This document shows positions 11,001-22,515 of a stretch of DNA of 64,000 nt, piece after piece. The position numbers and the translations under genes are program-made. The DNA lies in the NCBI RefSeq assembly GCF_019059575.1, contig NW_024883018.1, positions 62,001-126,000 on the forward strand, given 5' to 3'. The notes under the pieces are model-generated. The model was not told the origin of the DNA and did not search any database. It was given only the letters and a program-made list of their open reading frames with translations. This DNA is from Amphibalanus amphitrite (lineage: Eukaryota > Arthropoda > Thecostraca > Balanomorpha > Balanidae). Each line of letters begins with the position of its first letter. Position 1 is the stretch's first letter.

Positions 11001-14000
11001 GAGGTTTTGGTGAATACAGTAAGCTCACTGGGAGTGTCGAAGTCGGTCTGAAGTGTTAAATAGACAAGCCTATCAGGGGCTGAACGCCTTGAAAGGTGGG
11101 CTAAGCCGGGGCCTATGATCTAAATGTCTCGAGCCTTGCCGCCGCGACTGAGCCGTTTGCAGGATGTGTACGAAGACTAACCTCCTCATGCCGTGTGTCT
11201 GTGCTGCAGCCTGTGGTTCGTCCACCTGCCCAGCTACGTGGAGGTGTGTGACAACAGCAAGGCAGCCATGGACGAGGCCTTCCAGATCATGGTGGTCATG
11301 CAGAAAATACTCAACCAGAGCGTCGACGAGGTGGGTCGGCATCAGACACAAACCTGGTATTTGGTAACCGGGGATACGGAGAGGAAAATAATCGGACTTT
11401 AATGGGCATGCTGAAGCGAGATTTTAAGCATGGCATTGTTGTAGGGCGATATGTCCTGAATATAACCGAGCTGTGTATACACCCGTTTTTCACACTTGCT
11501 ACCGTATGATAATACAGCTGTGTGCTGTGTGATGTGTGCTGTCGGATACTGACGCCGTTGTGTGCTCTGTGTTACACACAGGTGTGCTACCGTGTGATGA
11601 TGCAGCTGTGCGGCCAGCACCAGCTGCCTGTGCTGGCTGTCAAGGTGCTGTACAAGATGAAACAGCTGGGCATCCACCCGAACGCGCTCACCTACGGCTA
11701 CTACAACAAGGCGGTGCTGGAGTCGGAGTGGCCCACCGACACCATCGCCATGGGACGCCTGCTCTGGAGCAAACTCAGGTACGGGCGGGCATCTGGAGCA
11801 AACTCATATACGAGCGGGTATCTGGAGCAAACTCAGGTAGGAGCGGGCATCTGGAGCAAACTCAGATACGAGCGGGCATCTGGAGCAAACTCAGGTACGG
11901 GCGGTCCCTCATAGACAAACTCAGACGCTGCAGCTGCTAGGGAGACTGGTCCAGAGTGAATTCAGGTGTGCAGACTGCCGCCAGCTCTGAAGCAGAGCAA
12001 ATCCAGGTACGCATGGTCCTCTGGAACAAACTCAGTTACAGCTGCAATGCGATCGGAGAGCCTTACTGTCTCCCCCTCTATGTCACCGGCTGCGTCTGAC
12101 TGAGCCCCTCTCTATATCCCCACAGGAACGTGGTACTAGCGGCGGCCGAGTTCCGGGCCGGTCCGCGCCGCTCCGACAGAAAGGGCTCCTCGTCCCAGCT
12201 GGGTAGCGGCGACCCGGCCGCCTCCAGCCAGTCGCTCGGACACACCATGCTAGGTACGGTTCACGGGTACGGTATACGGCGGCGACCCGGCCGCCTCCAG
12301 CCAGTCGCTCGGACACACCATGCTAGGTACGGTTCACGGGTACGGTATACGGCGGCGACCCGGCCGCCTCCAGCCAGTCGCTCGGACACACCATGCTAGG
12401 TATGTGATACAGCGGCGACTTAGTCGCTGTGTCTACAGGGGGAATCTGCGCTTCGTGCTTTCCGCTCGACCCAGTCCTCTATAGTACCCCTGCCCCGTCT
12501 GTCTCTGATCATCTGCGCTTTTCTGTATCTGTCTCCAGAGGCAGACCGTGCGTCGTGCTCCTCGCTGGGCAGCCAGTCGCTCGGCACAGTCCTCTGTACC
12601 CTCACCTGCCACTGATTGTGACCCCTCTGTGTTCACAGAGGCTGACCGTGCGTCGTGCTCCTCGCTGGGCAGCAGCCGCTCGGCACAGTCCTCCCGGCCA
12701 GACGGACGAGCCGGTGAGTTAAGTTACCATCACAACTAGAGTGCGGTGGACTCCAGCGTAATGTGCTGTTTTATCGGTTTATTTGAAAATTGCTATGTGA
12801 TTCACGTGACACGTAGTCTTAATTTTTACGGAGCGAGCGAAGCGAGCGTAGTCTTTCCTTAGATTAACGGAAATTTCTGAGTATGAGCGGGCCGGCCGGC
12901 CGTGGTCACGCTTTTGCGAGGCTTATATCTCAGCAACCACTTGACCGATTTACATGCGGTAATTTTTGTGGGATAGCTTCATTCCTTCTACCAAGTATTG
13001 GACTATTCCCGATGCATGTGGGTGACCCCTTATGCACGTGCCACGTGCAAAACGAAGAGGTGTCCGTTTTGTAATTGTTGCAATATCTCGGTAACTACTT
13101 GGCCGATTGCGCTGAAAGTTGGCATGTAGGTAGGCACCCACTAGGCACTGCATATCCATGTGCCAGAGTTGGGGGCGCTGCTGCACGTGCGCACGTGCAG
13201 GGGTCGATTCCAGATCTCGAGAACGGCTGGACCGATGGCGCTCAAATTTGGCACATGGTTAGGGACCGGTTAGTAGGGTGCCGTGCAAAAGTCAGTTGGG
13301 CCCCATTTTGCACGTGCGCACGTGCAGGGTGCCGCTTCCAGATCTCGAGAACGGCTGGGCCGATTGTGCTCAAATTTGGCACATCGCTAGAGACCGGTTA
13401 GTAGGGTGCCGTGCACAAGTCAGTTGGAGGTACCCCCTCGCAATTTCGCACGTGCAAGGGCCACCCTCTCGCTCGCTCCGTTAGTCGCCCCAAAAGGCGT
13501 TATACTGGTACGTAACGAAAACAGTTTTTTCATTTGACCCGGTATCAGGCGGAGCCTCAGTGCCGAGTGATCCTTCCTCGCCCCTCCTGATCTGACCTCC
13601 CTCCCTCGTCTCCAGCGCGTCCGTCAGTGGCGCGCGCGCTCAACTTTGGCCGGCTGGACTTCTCCGAGTCGGACCGTTTCCGATCGCGGGTGGGCAGCAT
13701 CGTCAAGACGTCCGGATCACGGATACCCGGCTCGCCGCAAGTGACCAACTGTGAGTGGGGGAAGAGGGTGGCGGAGTGGGGAGGGCGACCGTGACACCAG
13801 CACAACTGTGGGACCGAGTGGGTAGGGATAGTGAAGCGTAGAATGCTACGGTCATTTTTAATTTTTACGGAAAAGGTTGATTGCTACTCTTTGTGTATTG
13901 CGATTTTTGTTGACAATTGTTTTTTTGTCATTACCGTTTCTTTGGCATTTTGAAGCTGACATCATATGTAAATATCATTCGTATCAAATGTCACACTGGA

Positions 14001-17000
14001 GACATTCTGACAACCTTGGCCTTATTGGCGTTATGGCCCCCTCAGACGACAGCTCAGCGGGCGTTCTGATGGTCTCCCCCCCCCCCAGATGACAGCTCTG
14101 TCGGCGTTCTGATGGTCTCCCCCCTCCTCAGACGACAGCTCTGCCGGCGTGCTGATGGTCTCCCCCCCCCCTCAGACGACAGCTCGGCCGGCGTTCTGAT
14201 GGTCTCCTGCCCTGAGGACGCGCCCTCCGCCGGCCCGCTGAGCGGCGGCAGCAGTGCGGGCGGCTCGGCGGCACCGGCCTCCGCCCGCCACCCCCTGGAC
14301 TCGCCACACCAGGAGGAGTTGCGGGCCAGACACCTGAGCTGCAGCGAGACGCCCGAGCACCAGCAGATCTCACTGCTACGGTGAGAGAGACGTCCACACC
14401 CTGATTTTCATCTGTGTATGCGGTTAGAGGCTAATGTTTAGCTGCTAGATATGTGGTCTATAATATTAGAGAGATGCTAAGAGAGGCTGGGGATACCACG
14501 ACGCTGATATGAGGTTTGACGCAAGGTCTCGAGGCTCAAGCTACTTGTTACGAATTCCAACGAACTGACTGTTTTGTCCTCCATTTTTCTCTGTGCGTTT
14601 TAGGTCGACCAGTTTCGCGGGCGATGACCAGATTCTGGCCTGTCTCCGTGAGATGGGCCACGACAGTCTGGACTCGGCCGTCGCTGCTGCTGCCGCCGGC
14701 GTCCCGGCTGGTGCTGGGGACCCCGGCGCTGCCCCCGGCCCCGGCCCCGGCGGGGGTGTATCGGCAGCCTCCACCCCTCCCCCGGCCGCTCCGCCCGCCG
14801 TCCGCTCTCGCTCAGCCAGTCAGGACATCAGTTTGGAGGAGCGCATCAACGAATACTACAGCGGCGAGGGCGACCGGCGGCGCAGCGACAGCCGGGAGCG
14901 CAGCGCTGACACGCGCAGTGTGGACAGTCTGGAGCTGCCCACCGACCCGCTGGGGGTGTGCGGCCTGCAGGCGCGCACCCCGGTCACAGAGAACGACCCG
15001 CTGGGGGCGCTGGGCCTGTCAGAGAGCCCGACCCGCACGCCGCCGGCGGCCGGCCGGCTGTCCGCCTCGCTCTCCCAGGCGTCCAGCTACCAGAGCAGAA
15101 AGGCCAGTCTTTTCAAGGTGAGTGAGGGCTAGAGATAGGCTTCGGACTAATGTGATGTGAATGGAGGGTGGTTGTCACAGGGGAGGCTGAGGCAGGCGGC
15201 GGACTTTCGAGTTTGTGTATGCCGAGTGAACGAATGATGGAAATGTGTTGTTAGAAAGTCACTTCTTTGAATAATATCCCATCTCATTCGCCCTCTCTAC
15301 TCGCCCCACATCTGACCCCCATCTGACCTGTCCATGTTGGTTCCCTTAGGCGGAGCCGTTCTCGGACGGGTTCGACCGGCCGGGCGACCAGGTCGAGAAG
15401 AACGGCAAACTGCCCAGCCCGGGCTCCGGGTCGGCGCTGGCCGGCTTCCGACTCCCGTTCAGGTACGGTGGCGCCGTGCTGTGGCAGGCTCGGCGCCCGG
15501 TGCGGCGCGGTGGGGACCGTGCATGTGAGCAGTTACAGCGGTAACGGATCGCTCGACTGCGGTTGGATAGAGATAGGCAGCGTGGGATGTCTAAGTGGCT
15601 GTGCCTGCAGTCTGATCATTCAGTGATAAATAAAGGGTCCTTCATCTAGTTAACTTGCTTTTTTGTTGGGATAATAACCCTAGATGTAAGTAACTTTACC
15701 CGTGATATATGGGTGGGCAGTTAACAAAAAGGCCTTTGATTTTATCGGGATAACAATTGCTCGGGTGGGTCGAACCCTTGTTTAAACTATCCTGGTTAAA
15801 CATGACTAACGCAAGAACCTATCGGAACGCTTCGTTCGTGGTTCATGGACTGACCGAATCTACTTGATAGGCTGTTGAAACGTTTCACTACGCTAGAACT
15901 GCTAGGCCTGCCTTGATCGTTGCCTGACACCGTTCGCTTAGCGCTCGACTGCTAGCCGTTACCGATTATTTCAGCATGCCGTTTTCCCTGATTTTGCCTA
16001 GCCCTGCATTGAGTGCGCCTGGCAGTCGTAGCACGTCAGCTCGTGTGTGGTAGATCCAGTACGAGCAGTGTGTCGCCACCCTGCATGCCCTGTTACAGCG
16101 CCAGTAGTAAGCTAGGCCTGGCCTCCAACCTGGCCTCGTACAACCTGCGCCGGGCAGAGCGGCGGTTCCGCCGGAGCATCGACACCATCACGCCGGAGCT
16201 CGACGGGCTCATGAAAACCTACAGGTGGGTGCCGAGTGGGCCAGTGGTGGCTCAGTGAGCGGCCGTAAGGAGCTGTTTTGGAGATATGTGAGCTATCGGA
16301 GCTGCAACGCTGTGGTGAGCAGCTGTGGAGCTATGAGAGCTGCTGTGGTGCGTCGGTGGTGGCCTGGAGCTATGGGAGCTGTTAAAGCTGTAGCGCTATG
16401 GTGAGCGGGTTTGCAGCTATGGTAGCTGCCGTGGTGAGTTGGTGGTGGTTTGGAGCTACGCAAAGCTTTGGTGGGCCGGCTCGCATTCGCAGTTTCGATG
16501 AACTGGGGCAGATCTGAGAGCAGTCAGCTTTGGTGAGCTGATAGATAGTCAAGGACCATCAGAGCTTGTGGAGAACTCTCGAGTTCTTGGTGAGCTTTTA
16601 GATAGTCACAACACTCTCTGGGACGAGAAGGTGATGGTGGATCTATGGAAGCTTCGATGACCTGGCACAGTCGACTCCCAAACATTGGACCAATGGACTG
16701 GATGACTGCGGGAACTGGTGAGCTGCTCTCGATCTGTCAAGCTGCCGTGGTTTGCTTACTCAGGTGCCAGTTCCTAAGGTAGACCCTCGGTGCGCCTGTG
16801 GAGTGTGGAGGCCATTGTGGAGACAGACCGGCACCCGGGGGCTGTCTACTTATGTTGCTAATTTGAAACACTGTTGCGTTGTTTATTTTGCTTTTAGATC
16901 TCTCGCAAGTATGCCATACTGGCAGAATGTTGTAGCCTGCGGCATGTAGCGTGCTTGAATTCCGCCGTATCAGCTGACGTTTCCTCGCGATGCATGACGC

Positions 17001-20000
17001 TTGTTATTCTTGTGTGATTGATTTCGAGGAATGCACCATTTCTTGCTCACTTCTTGCGCTGGAGGAAAATCGCCCCAAATTTCTAGCAATATTTTGCCAA
17101 GTTGACTCCTTTCCGTTTCTACATACCTTAGGAGAATGGTTCAATTAGTGGTGAGTTTTACGTCCTGATCTGAACGAACTTTTTAATATTATACTGTCCA
17201 TCCCCACTTATTTTGCCCCGATACAGTTCAATTAATTGCGTTATAATTTCAAATATCCTGTATTTTCAATGTGGCTTAGTGCTGACCGTCGTGTGACTTC
17301 CTGTGTGGGACTCAAGCTGACCTCTATTTGATCCCACCTGACCCGAGTATGACCTCTACCCCTCCCATAACCCACAGCCCTGCCAGTCTGAAGAACCACG
17401 AGCTGGTCAAGTCGGGGGTCAGCTCCATCCGCTCGGCAGCCACCTCGATGTACAAGAAGCTGGATGAGCTGAAGGAGGTCATGTCGAGCCAGAGTCCGGC
17501 GCTCACCAAAACCATGAGCCTGTGAGTTACCAACGAGGCGGAGAGCACGACTGAGTTGGTGTGAGTGTGAATGTGTGTGCGACTGTGTGCGTATGTGTGT
17601 CTGTGTGTAAATGTGCGTGTTTTCTAGTTAAATGTCCATATGACTGGGTTACGAAGGTGAAAAGTTGAAAGTTTTCCTCTGCCACCTTCACTGCTCGACC
17701 GCGGTCAGGCTGAACCTGGCTAAGTACTGCGCTTCCTGGCTGACTGGCTGATCACCTTGGTCTGAGCACTGCCGCCTGGCACGGGGAGGGGAAAAAGGGC
17801 TCTAAGTGACACTCGGGGCCCGGTGGATGGCGGGTGCCGGGCCACTACCAATGCACCGACTGCTGAGACCGACTGCGGGCGGGCGAGGCTCCCGGCCGTG
17901 AACGAATGCCGCACGTGGACAGACACTCTGATGGAATGAAGTGGTGTGCTTAGCGTGTGAATCGGTGTGCTTGTTTGGCTATGACGCATCCACACTTAAG
18001 GCAATAAGTCCATTTGGAATAACGAAGCTTCCATACATCTATCAGAATATGACGGTCCTTTGAGACTTTCGTATCGCAAAAACTACATCACAAGCAATTC
18101 CGCTACTAATTTCAATGTTTTATAAGTGTTTGGCATTGAGACACCTGCCCCCTCTGTAAATGGCTGGTTGGCCCCACTATCTCTGTGTACGCCCGGCTGC
18201 GCGCGGCTCTTATCTCACCTCAGTCCGTGCTGGTTCGCAGGCTGGGCACTAGTATGCCGTCGAATTTCCAGTACACTGCGTACAGGTACCCGTCGGCGAG
18301 CAGCCGCGCGCGCGGCGCCCCCGCATGGCTGTTTATCCCGCTCTGTCTGACCGACCGGCCGGTCCGGCGCTACCCGCATGTGTCCATGGCTGTCACTGGG
18401 GCACAGATTCGCACACTGACCTGCGCCGGGCGGCGGGGAAGATTGACAATGACAGGGGCTGATTTGTAGTGAGCTGATGCCTTCCCGAGTTGTGTTGTTA
18501 GAAGGGAAACATGTGAGACAGATGTTTTGGTGTCCTGATGATGAACTGTTTTGTGTGTGGCAAAACATGCGCTAAGGAACCCAGTTTGACAGGCTTTGTT
18601 TGATGTTTGTTTGCTTCGATGGCTTTTGTTTTGTTACTTCATCTTTCGGGTCTTATGATCAGTTTTACACAACACATACACCTGATTTGTGTAGCAGGTC
18701 CTTCATTTTATGACAACAGCTCCCTACCTCGAACAATTCCCTCTGCCGTCTGTGTCAAAGCGAAGAGATCTGTATTCGCAGGGGTTTGACTTACAGTGTT
18801 TGTTTAGTAATCGATGGCACAGTGATGTCTGTGCTGCATTGTTCTCTTCTATCCTTTCTCGTAGCTAATAGGCATGCCAGCATCAGCTATTTGGACTACC
18901 CTTTTCTCGCTTCTTTCCAATATAGTCTTGCTCGTCTTTTAATATCACCGAGTGTCGCACAATAACAGTAAGCATTACAATTTAGTTAGTACCCAAGTAT
19001 CTGTCGGCCTTTTCTCTTTAACTTGACATGACGGCTATTATTTCAATTTCCATTCAGGACAACTATTTACAGGCTTTGTCGGAAATATGAGCCGTTCGCA
19101 TGGACCTAATAAATTTTCAGTTTATCTACTAATCTGTTATTCGCCTACCGGCAGAGCAGCCTGTTTCTGTTCCGTGCGAAGTTAGTTGCATGCCGTCAGT
19201 TTTGTCCGTAGTTTTCACCTTACAGACATGTGTAACCCATCCCACTTCTGACACCAATGACTTGCTCGCCCACACCTGACCCCCTCCCCCGCCCGGACCA
19301 CACCGGCTCCTGGCGCCGTCACAACCCCCCCCCCCCCTCCATCAGGACCAGTATCGGCGAGGATGACGTGTTGGACGACATGCGTCACGCCGGCTCGGCA
19401 GAGGTGATCCCCGGCTTCTCCGAGGCCTGGTGTGACGGACTCTTCAACGACACCCACTCCAGCTCCGGTAGGTGGGACACCGCCAGCGAGAGAGAGCGAA
19501 CGGGTGGGCGGACGGACGTGTCTCTCTTTCTCAATCTGCTCTCGTCGATCCCTCTTCCTCCATTCATAACTTACGTCACGGTTACCGATTGGGTTCCTTA
19601 CGGAACTATTACACGAGTGTCCTGGAACCTCATCTGTATGTGTAATGAGACGTTATATGTATGTCTGAGCCCGCGTATAGCGGTACCATGACCCGCTTCC
19701 CCTCCCCTGTCCGCAGAGCTGGCGGTGCCGGCGCCGCTGCCGCCCGCGCTGCCCGCGCCGCTCGCCCCGGTGGCCGTGGAGCTGGCCCTCACCTCCTGCA
19801 GTCGCTGCTACAAGTGCCAGGCCACCGTGTACGACGAGGAAATCATGGCCGGCTGGTCGGCAGAGGAGAGCAACCTCAACACCAAGTGAGACAGACGCCC
19901 GGCTGAGTCGCAGATGATTAGTTTGTCATGAGATACAGCTGTGAGGCGAAGTACGAACGACGTGGCCTACGTGTGTAAAAATATTTGTAAAAATATTATG

Positions 20001-22449
20001 ATTTTGATGATTATGAGGCAGAAGTTCGTTAGGATCGTGTCAAATACTGTTACGTACTGGATAAGCGTCGAATTGGAATACAACTGAGATATTCGTCTGA
20101 TACCGACACCCACCAGCACAGTCCCGAGTCGTCTGACCCGTCCCGACCTGCCCCCCCCCCCCCCCGTCAGGTGCCCGTTCTGCCGTAAGCCGTTCGTGCC
20201 GCTGCTCACGGTGCACGTGCGCGACTTCCGGAACGTGAGCCGCGAACAGCGCGCCGCCGAGCAGCTCCAGCAGACGGAGGGAACCGGTGAGTGGGTTCTC
20301 CAACAGACCGACATGCTGAGTGTAACGGTGTCCGTGCTGGCTGGCTTCAAACCGCCGCGCTGGTGCCGTGGCAGGAGACTGCCTGGTGAATTGTTTGCCT
20401 TACAGGAGACGTCTGGTCAGGCATCTAGAGTTGGGTCCGAATGGTGCACTGTGCCTCCACGGGTGTTGATTCCTGACGGATGTATTTAACTTCAGTGGGT
20501 GTTACACCTCTAGGTGATGTATTTTATTCTCTACTTCGGATGTTACACCTCTGACTGCTCTATTTCATCCTCTGCAGCGGGCTTTTACACTTCTGATGAG
20601 TGCTTTTATCCATGGAGTGGGTGTTACACCTCTGACGGGTGTATTTCCACCCCCAGCGGGCGTGCTGCTGGACCCCATCACGCTGCCCTACCTGAGTCCG
20701 CTGGTGCTCCGTAAAGAGGTGGAGAATGTGATGGACCACGACGGCCAGGGCTGTCTGTCGGCGGCCACCTTCGTCGACGAGCACCCCATCATCTACTGGA
20801 ACCTGGTGAGGCCGGGCGGGCGGTGGAAAATGACGATACCTATTTCTTATCGGATATAGTGAAAAACGGGCAGTGGGAACGCGCAGTACCTGTGAGGGAA
20901 GGCGGTGGGAATGCAATACCCGGTATACTACTGTGGAGCCTTATGTTTCACCGATGTTCTCGTTTGCGTAACCCCCGCGTCTCCACAGGGCACGCCCCAC
21001 CTGCCTGACCTGTGTCTGTACTGTGTAACGCTTCCCCGTGTCCCCACAGGTGTGGTACATGCAGCGGATCAGTGTGCCGTCCCACCTCCCCGGCCTGTGT
21101 CTCCACTGCCGGCTGCTGGAGGAGCGGGGAGCTCCTGCCGACGGCTGGGAGCAGGCCTCCTGGAGACACGTCCAGGTCCGCTGTCTCTGGGACAACCCCA
21201 AACTGCACGACGAGGTGAGACGGGGAGAGGGCGCAGCGGGACAGCCAGGGGATGGGACAGGTACCCGGGCGTCAGGGACACAATTAGAGCTGTGTGAGGT
21301 AGGGGATGAGACATTTGCTTGGATGCAATGGAAGGGATTTTAGAAATAATTTGAACTGCCCGTTCTGCATTTAACGTACGGTCTAGTCGATATTACTTTA
21401 TTTTCCCTCCTGTCTGCTTACGTTACACCCTTGACGCGTCCCGCCCTGACCTGACCGCTCTCTGTCCTACTCTCAGATTGTGCAGCCAATGTACGTCCAG
21501 TGGAAGGAGTCGCCGCTACGATCATCGCTCGTCGATGCCCTCGTCACCGACGATCTGGCCTTCTCGAAAAAGTGAGCCAGCACCTGACGTACATACTTTG
21601 ATGGGGTGTGACAGTCGCTTGCATCTCGTATCATGGATGGCTAACAGCGTGTGTCGATTTTACGTTTTGCTGTGTGCATGCTACGTGCAGTAAGAGCAAC
21701 TGAAGTGAAAATGTCTTTAACCTCTTCATCCTCCCCGCTACAGCACGGAACAGTCGGTGCTCTCCTGCGTCCAGTGCCCCTCTGACCCCTGACCCTGCCG
21801 TTACAGCTCAGTGCACTGTGCAGTCAGTACTTTCCTGCGTCCGGTGTACAATTCTGACCCCCCCCCCCCCCTGTTACAGCACTGTGCAGTCGGTACTCTC
21901 CTGCGTCCAATGCACCACGCTGGACGCGGCGCTGTGCACGCTGAGCTCCAACATCGGCGCGCGCCGGATGCGGGACAAGCACTTCTCCACCTACCGGGAC
22001 ATCATGTTCCTGGCGTTCGCCGCCATGGGCAGGGAGAACATCGACCTCAGTAAGTAGGACGACAACGCCTCGGGGTGATGTGGAGAAAAAGTCAAACGAT
22101 GGGCTGTGGGGTGGACTGATGGAGCGGTCGGTGGTTGAAGGTGTAAACGTTGGTTGGAGGGCTCTTAGGCCCTTAAGATGGATCGGTGGTGGGCTGTTGT
22201 GGCGGTATTCCCCGACATTTTAAGAGAAGTTTTTAGCGGACAGTTCGTTCCGGCTGTGCTAATGTACCTCGCTGGCTCGTTTGAACCGCTTCCCCTATCT
22301 ACCCCTTCTCAGTGCTGTACGACCGCGAGTACCGGCGGGCCTACGAGGAGCTACCCGAGGAGGACCGACAACAGCTGAACGAGGCCGACCGGCCGCCGTC
22401 GAACGCGGCACTCCTCTGCCGCCGCTTCTTCCGCGAGCTCGAGACCTGA
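2064..22449 (+). CDS. Crag: DENND4/Crag Rab guanine-nucleotide exchange factor (33 exons, 1733 aa)
   Basis: Exons: 2064-2268, 2665-2761, 4304-4496, 5176-5296, 5502-5674, 6746-6978, 7274-7544, 8223-8398, 8778-8892, 9081-9166, 9388-9491, 9738-9883, 10221-10331, 10673-10917, 11210-11330, 11582-11778, 12126-12253, 12639-12713, 13616-13750, 14176-14380, 14604-15117, 15350-15462, 16099-16224, 17378-17521, 18241-18285, 19346-19467, 19717-19885, 20171-20286, 20657-20805, 21050-21214, 21477-21571, 21880-22049, 22313-22449. All introns are GT-AG and all phases join (5202 nt). The start ATG has a strong context (cgccatgg). Order: MABP domain (about 42-195, [16 protein letters not shown]), uDENN (200-360), cDENN (375-500, [15 protein letters not shown]), dDENN (550-640), a PPR-like segment (800-860), a low-complexity Ser/Ala/Pro linker (870-1390), then a four-Cys cluster C1428/C1431...C1458/C1461 and a conserved C-terminal domain ([19 protein letters not shown]). 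DENND4/Crag proteins activate Rab10- and Rab11-class GTPases in polarised secretion. Length fits the family. Exons 22-25 are the least certain. Confidence 0.95.
6619..6790 (+). repeat. Duplicated acceptor plus first 45 nt of Crag exon 6
   Basis: Intron pyrimidine tract, AG and the first 45 exon bases (15 codons, [15 protein letters not shown]) occur twice, at 6648-6692 and at the used position 6746-6790, with essentially identical sequence. The first copy then diverges into ggtggcac and does not continue the reading frame. Confidence 0.9.
7532..7655 (+). repeat. Four-copy donor array at Crag exon 7 end
   Basis: The segment ggccgtctccatg|gtaa (one copy has ggctgtc) recurs with donors at 7545, 7582, 7617 and 7649. 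Each copy contains exon-end sequence plus the GTAAGG or GTAATC donor and a short intron tail. The first copy continues the conserved frame. Confidence 0.85.
7886..8270 (+). repeat. Seven-copy acceptor array at Crag exon 8 start
   Basis: The acceptor (cag) and the first roughly 45 bases of exon 8 (encoding [15 protein letters not shown]) recur with exon starts at 7896, 7947, 7985, 8048, 8107, 8163 and 8223. Units are about 38-63 bp. Only the last continues into the full cDENN coding exon. Confidence 0.9.
9570..9780 (+). repeat. Three-copy acceptor array at Crag exon 12 start, 77-78 bp unit
   Basis: Unit = intron tail, cag, then 33-35 bases of exon 12 ([10 protein letters not shown]). Exon starts lie at 9583, 9660 and 9738. 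In the first two copies the exon sequence runs directly into an in-frame TAG after the CAG codon. Confidence 0.9.
10604..10690 (+). repeat. Two-copy acceptor at Crag exon 14 start
   Basis: The sequence ctcggcag|gagtttggagag occurs at 10613 and 10673, 60 bp apart. The second continues as exon 14; the first diverges after 12 exon bases. Confidence 0.8.
11762..11912 (+). repeat. Five-copy 29-bp donor array at Crag exon 16 end
   Basis: The unit ctggagcaaactcag|gtacg recurs at exactly 29-bp spacing, with junction positions 11779, 11808, 11837, 11866 and 11895. Copies 1, 3 and 5 keep GT; copies 2 and 4 carry AT or GA instead. A sixth degenerate copy lies near 12020. Confidence 0.9.
12195..12401 (+). 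repeat. Three-copy 73-bp donor array at Crag exon 17 end
   Basis: The last bases of exon 17 (cggcgacccggccgcctcc onward) plus donor repeat with a 73-bp period. Donors lie at 12254, 12327 and 12400. Read-through into copies 2 and 3 shifts frame and meets a stop at 12397-12399. Confidence 0.9.
12530..12700 (+). repeat. Two-copy acceptor and exon body at Crag exon 18
   Basis: Exon 18 (12639-12713) has an upstream near-copy starting at 12539, also preceded by a pyrimidine tract and cag, 100 bp away. The copy resembles most of the exon ([12 protein letters not shown], read [16 protein letters not shown] upstream), so it could be a mutually exclusive or pseudo-exon. Confidence 0.8.
12828..13481. 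mobile_element. Intronic short inverted-ended repeat element
   Basis: In Crag intron 18 the segment begins acggagcgagcgaagcgagc and ends ctctcgctcgctccgt, so about 14 bp are inverted at the two ends. Inside, a 125-130 bp block starting cagatctcgagaacggctgg is present twice (13211 and 13339). No coding sequence is seen; it looks like a non-autonomous element. Confidence 0.5.
14038..14215 (+). repeat. Four-copy acceptor array at Crag exon 20 start
   Basis: The unit (C-rich tract, cag, gacagctc..ggcgttctgatggtctcc) recurs at 43-44 bp spacing, with exon starts at 14046, 14089, 14132 and 14176. Only the last continues into the long exon. Confidence 0.9.
21741..21915 (+). repeat. Three-copy acceptor array at Crag exon 32 start
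   Basis: Pyrimidine tract, acag and exon sequence like cagtcggtactctcctgcgt occur at about 21744, 21807 and the used position 21880. The copies are 63-73 bp apart and slightly diverged. Confidence 0.8.
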
Positions 22450-22515
22450 GACGACGTGAGTTCTGAGACAGCTGGGAGACGCGGGACGTGGGTTCTGAGA
22501 CAGCGGGGAGACGGT
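22450..22515 (+). repeat. Two-copy donor-like repeat just after the Crag stop codon
   Basis: gacgtgagttctgagacagc recurs 32 bp later as gacgtgggttctgagacagc. The GTGAGT at 22456, 6 nt after the stop, matches a strong donor, so a 3'UTR intron starting here is plausible. Confidence 0.55.

Noticed and set aside
14516-15121. 201-aa alternative frame over Crag exon 21
   Set aside because: The in-phase frame (ending with ASLFK before the donor at 15117) joins both neighbours and contains the conserved NDPLGAL motif.
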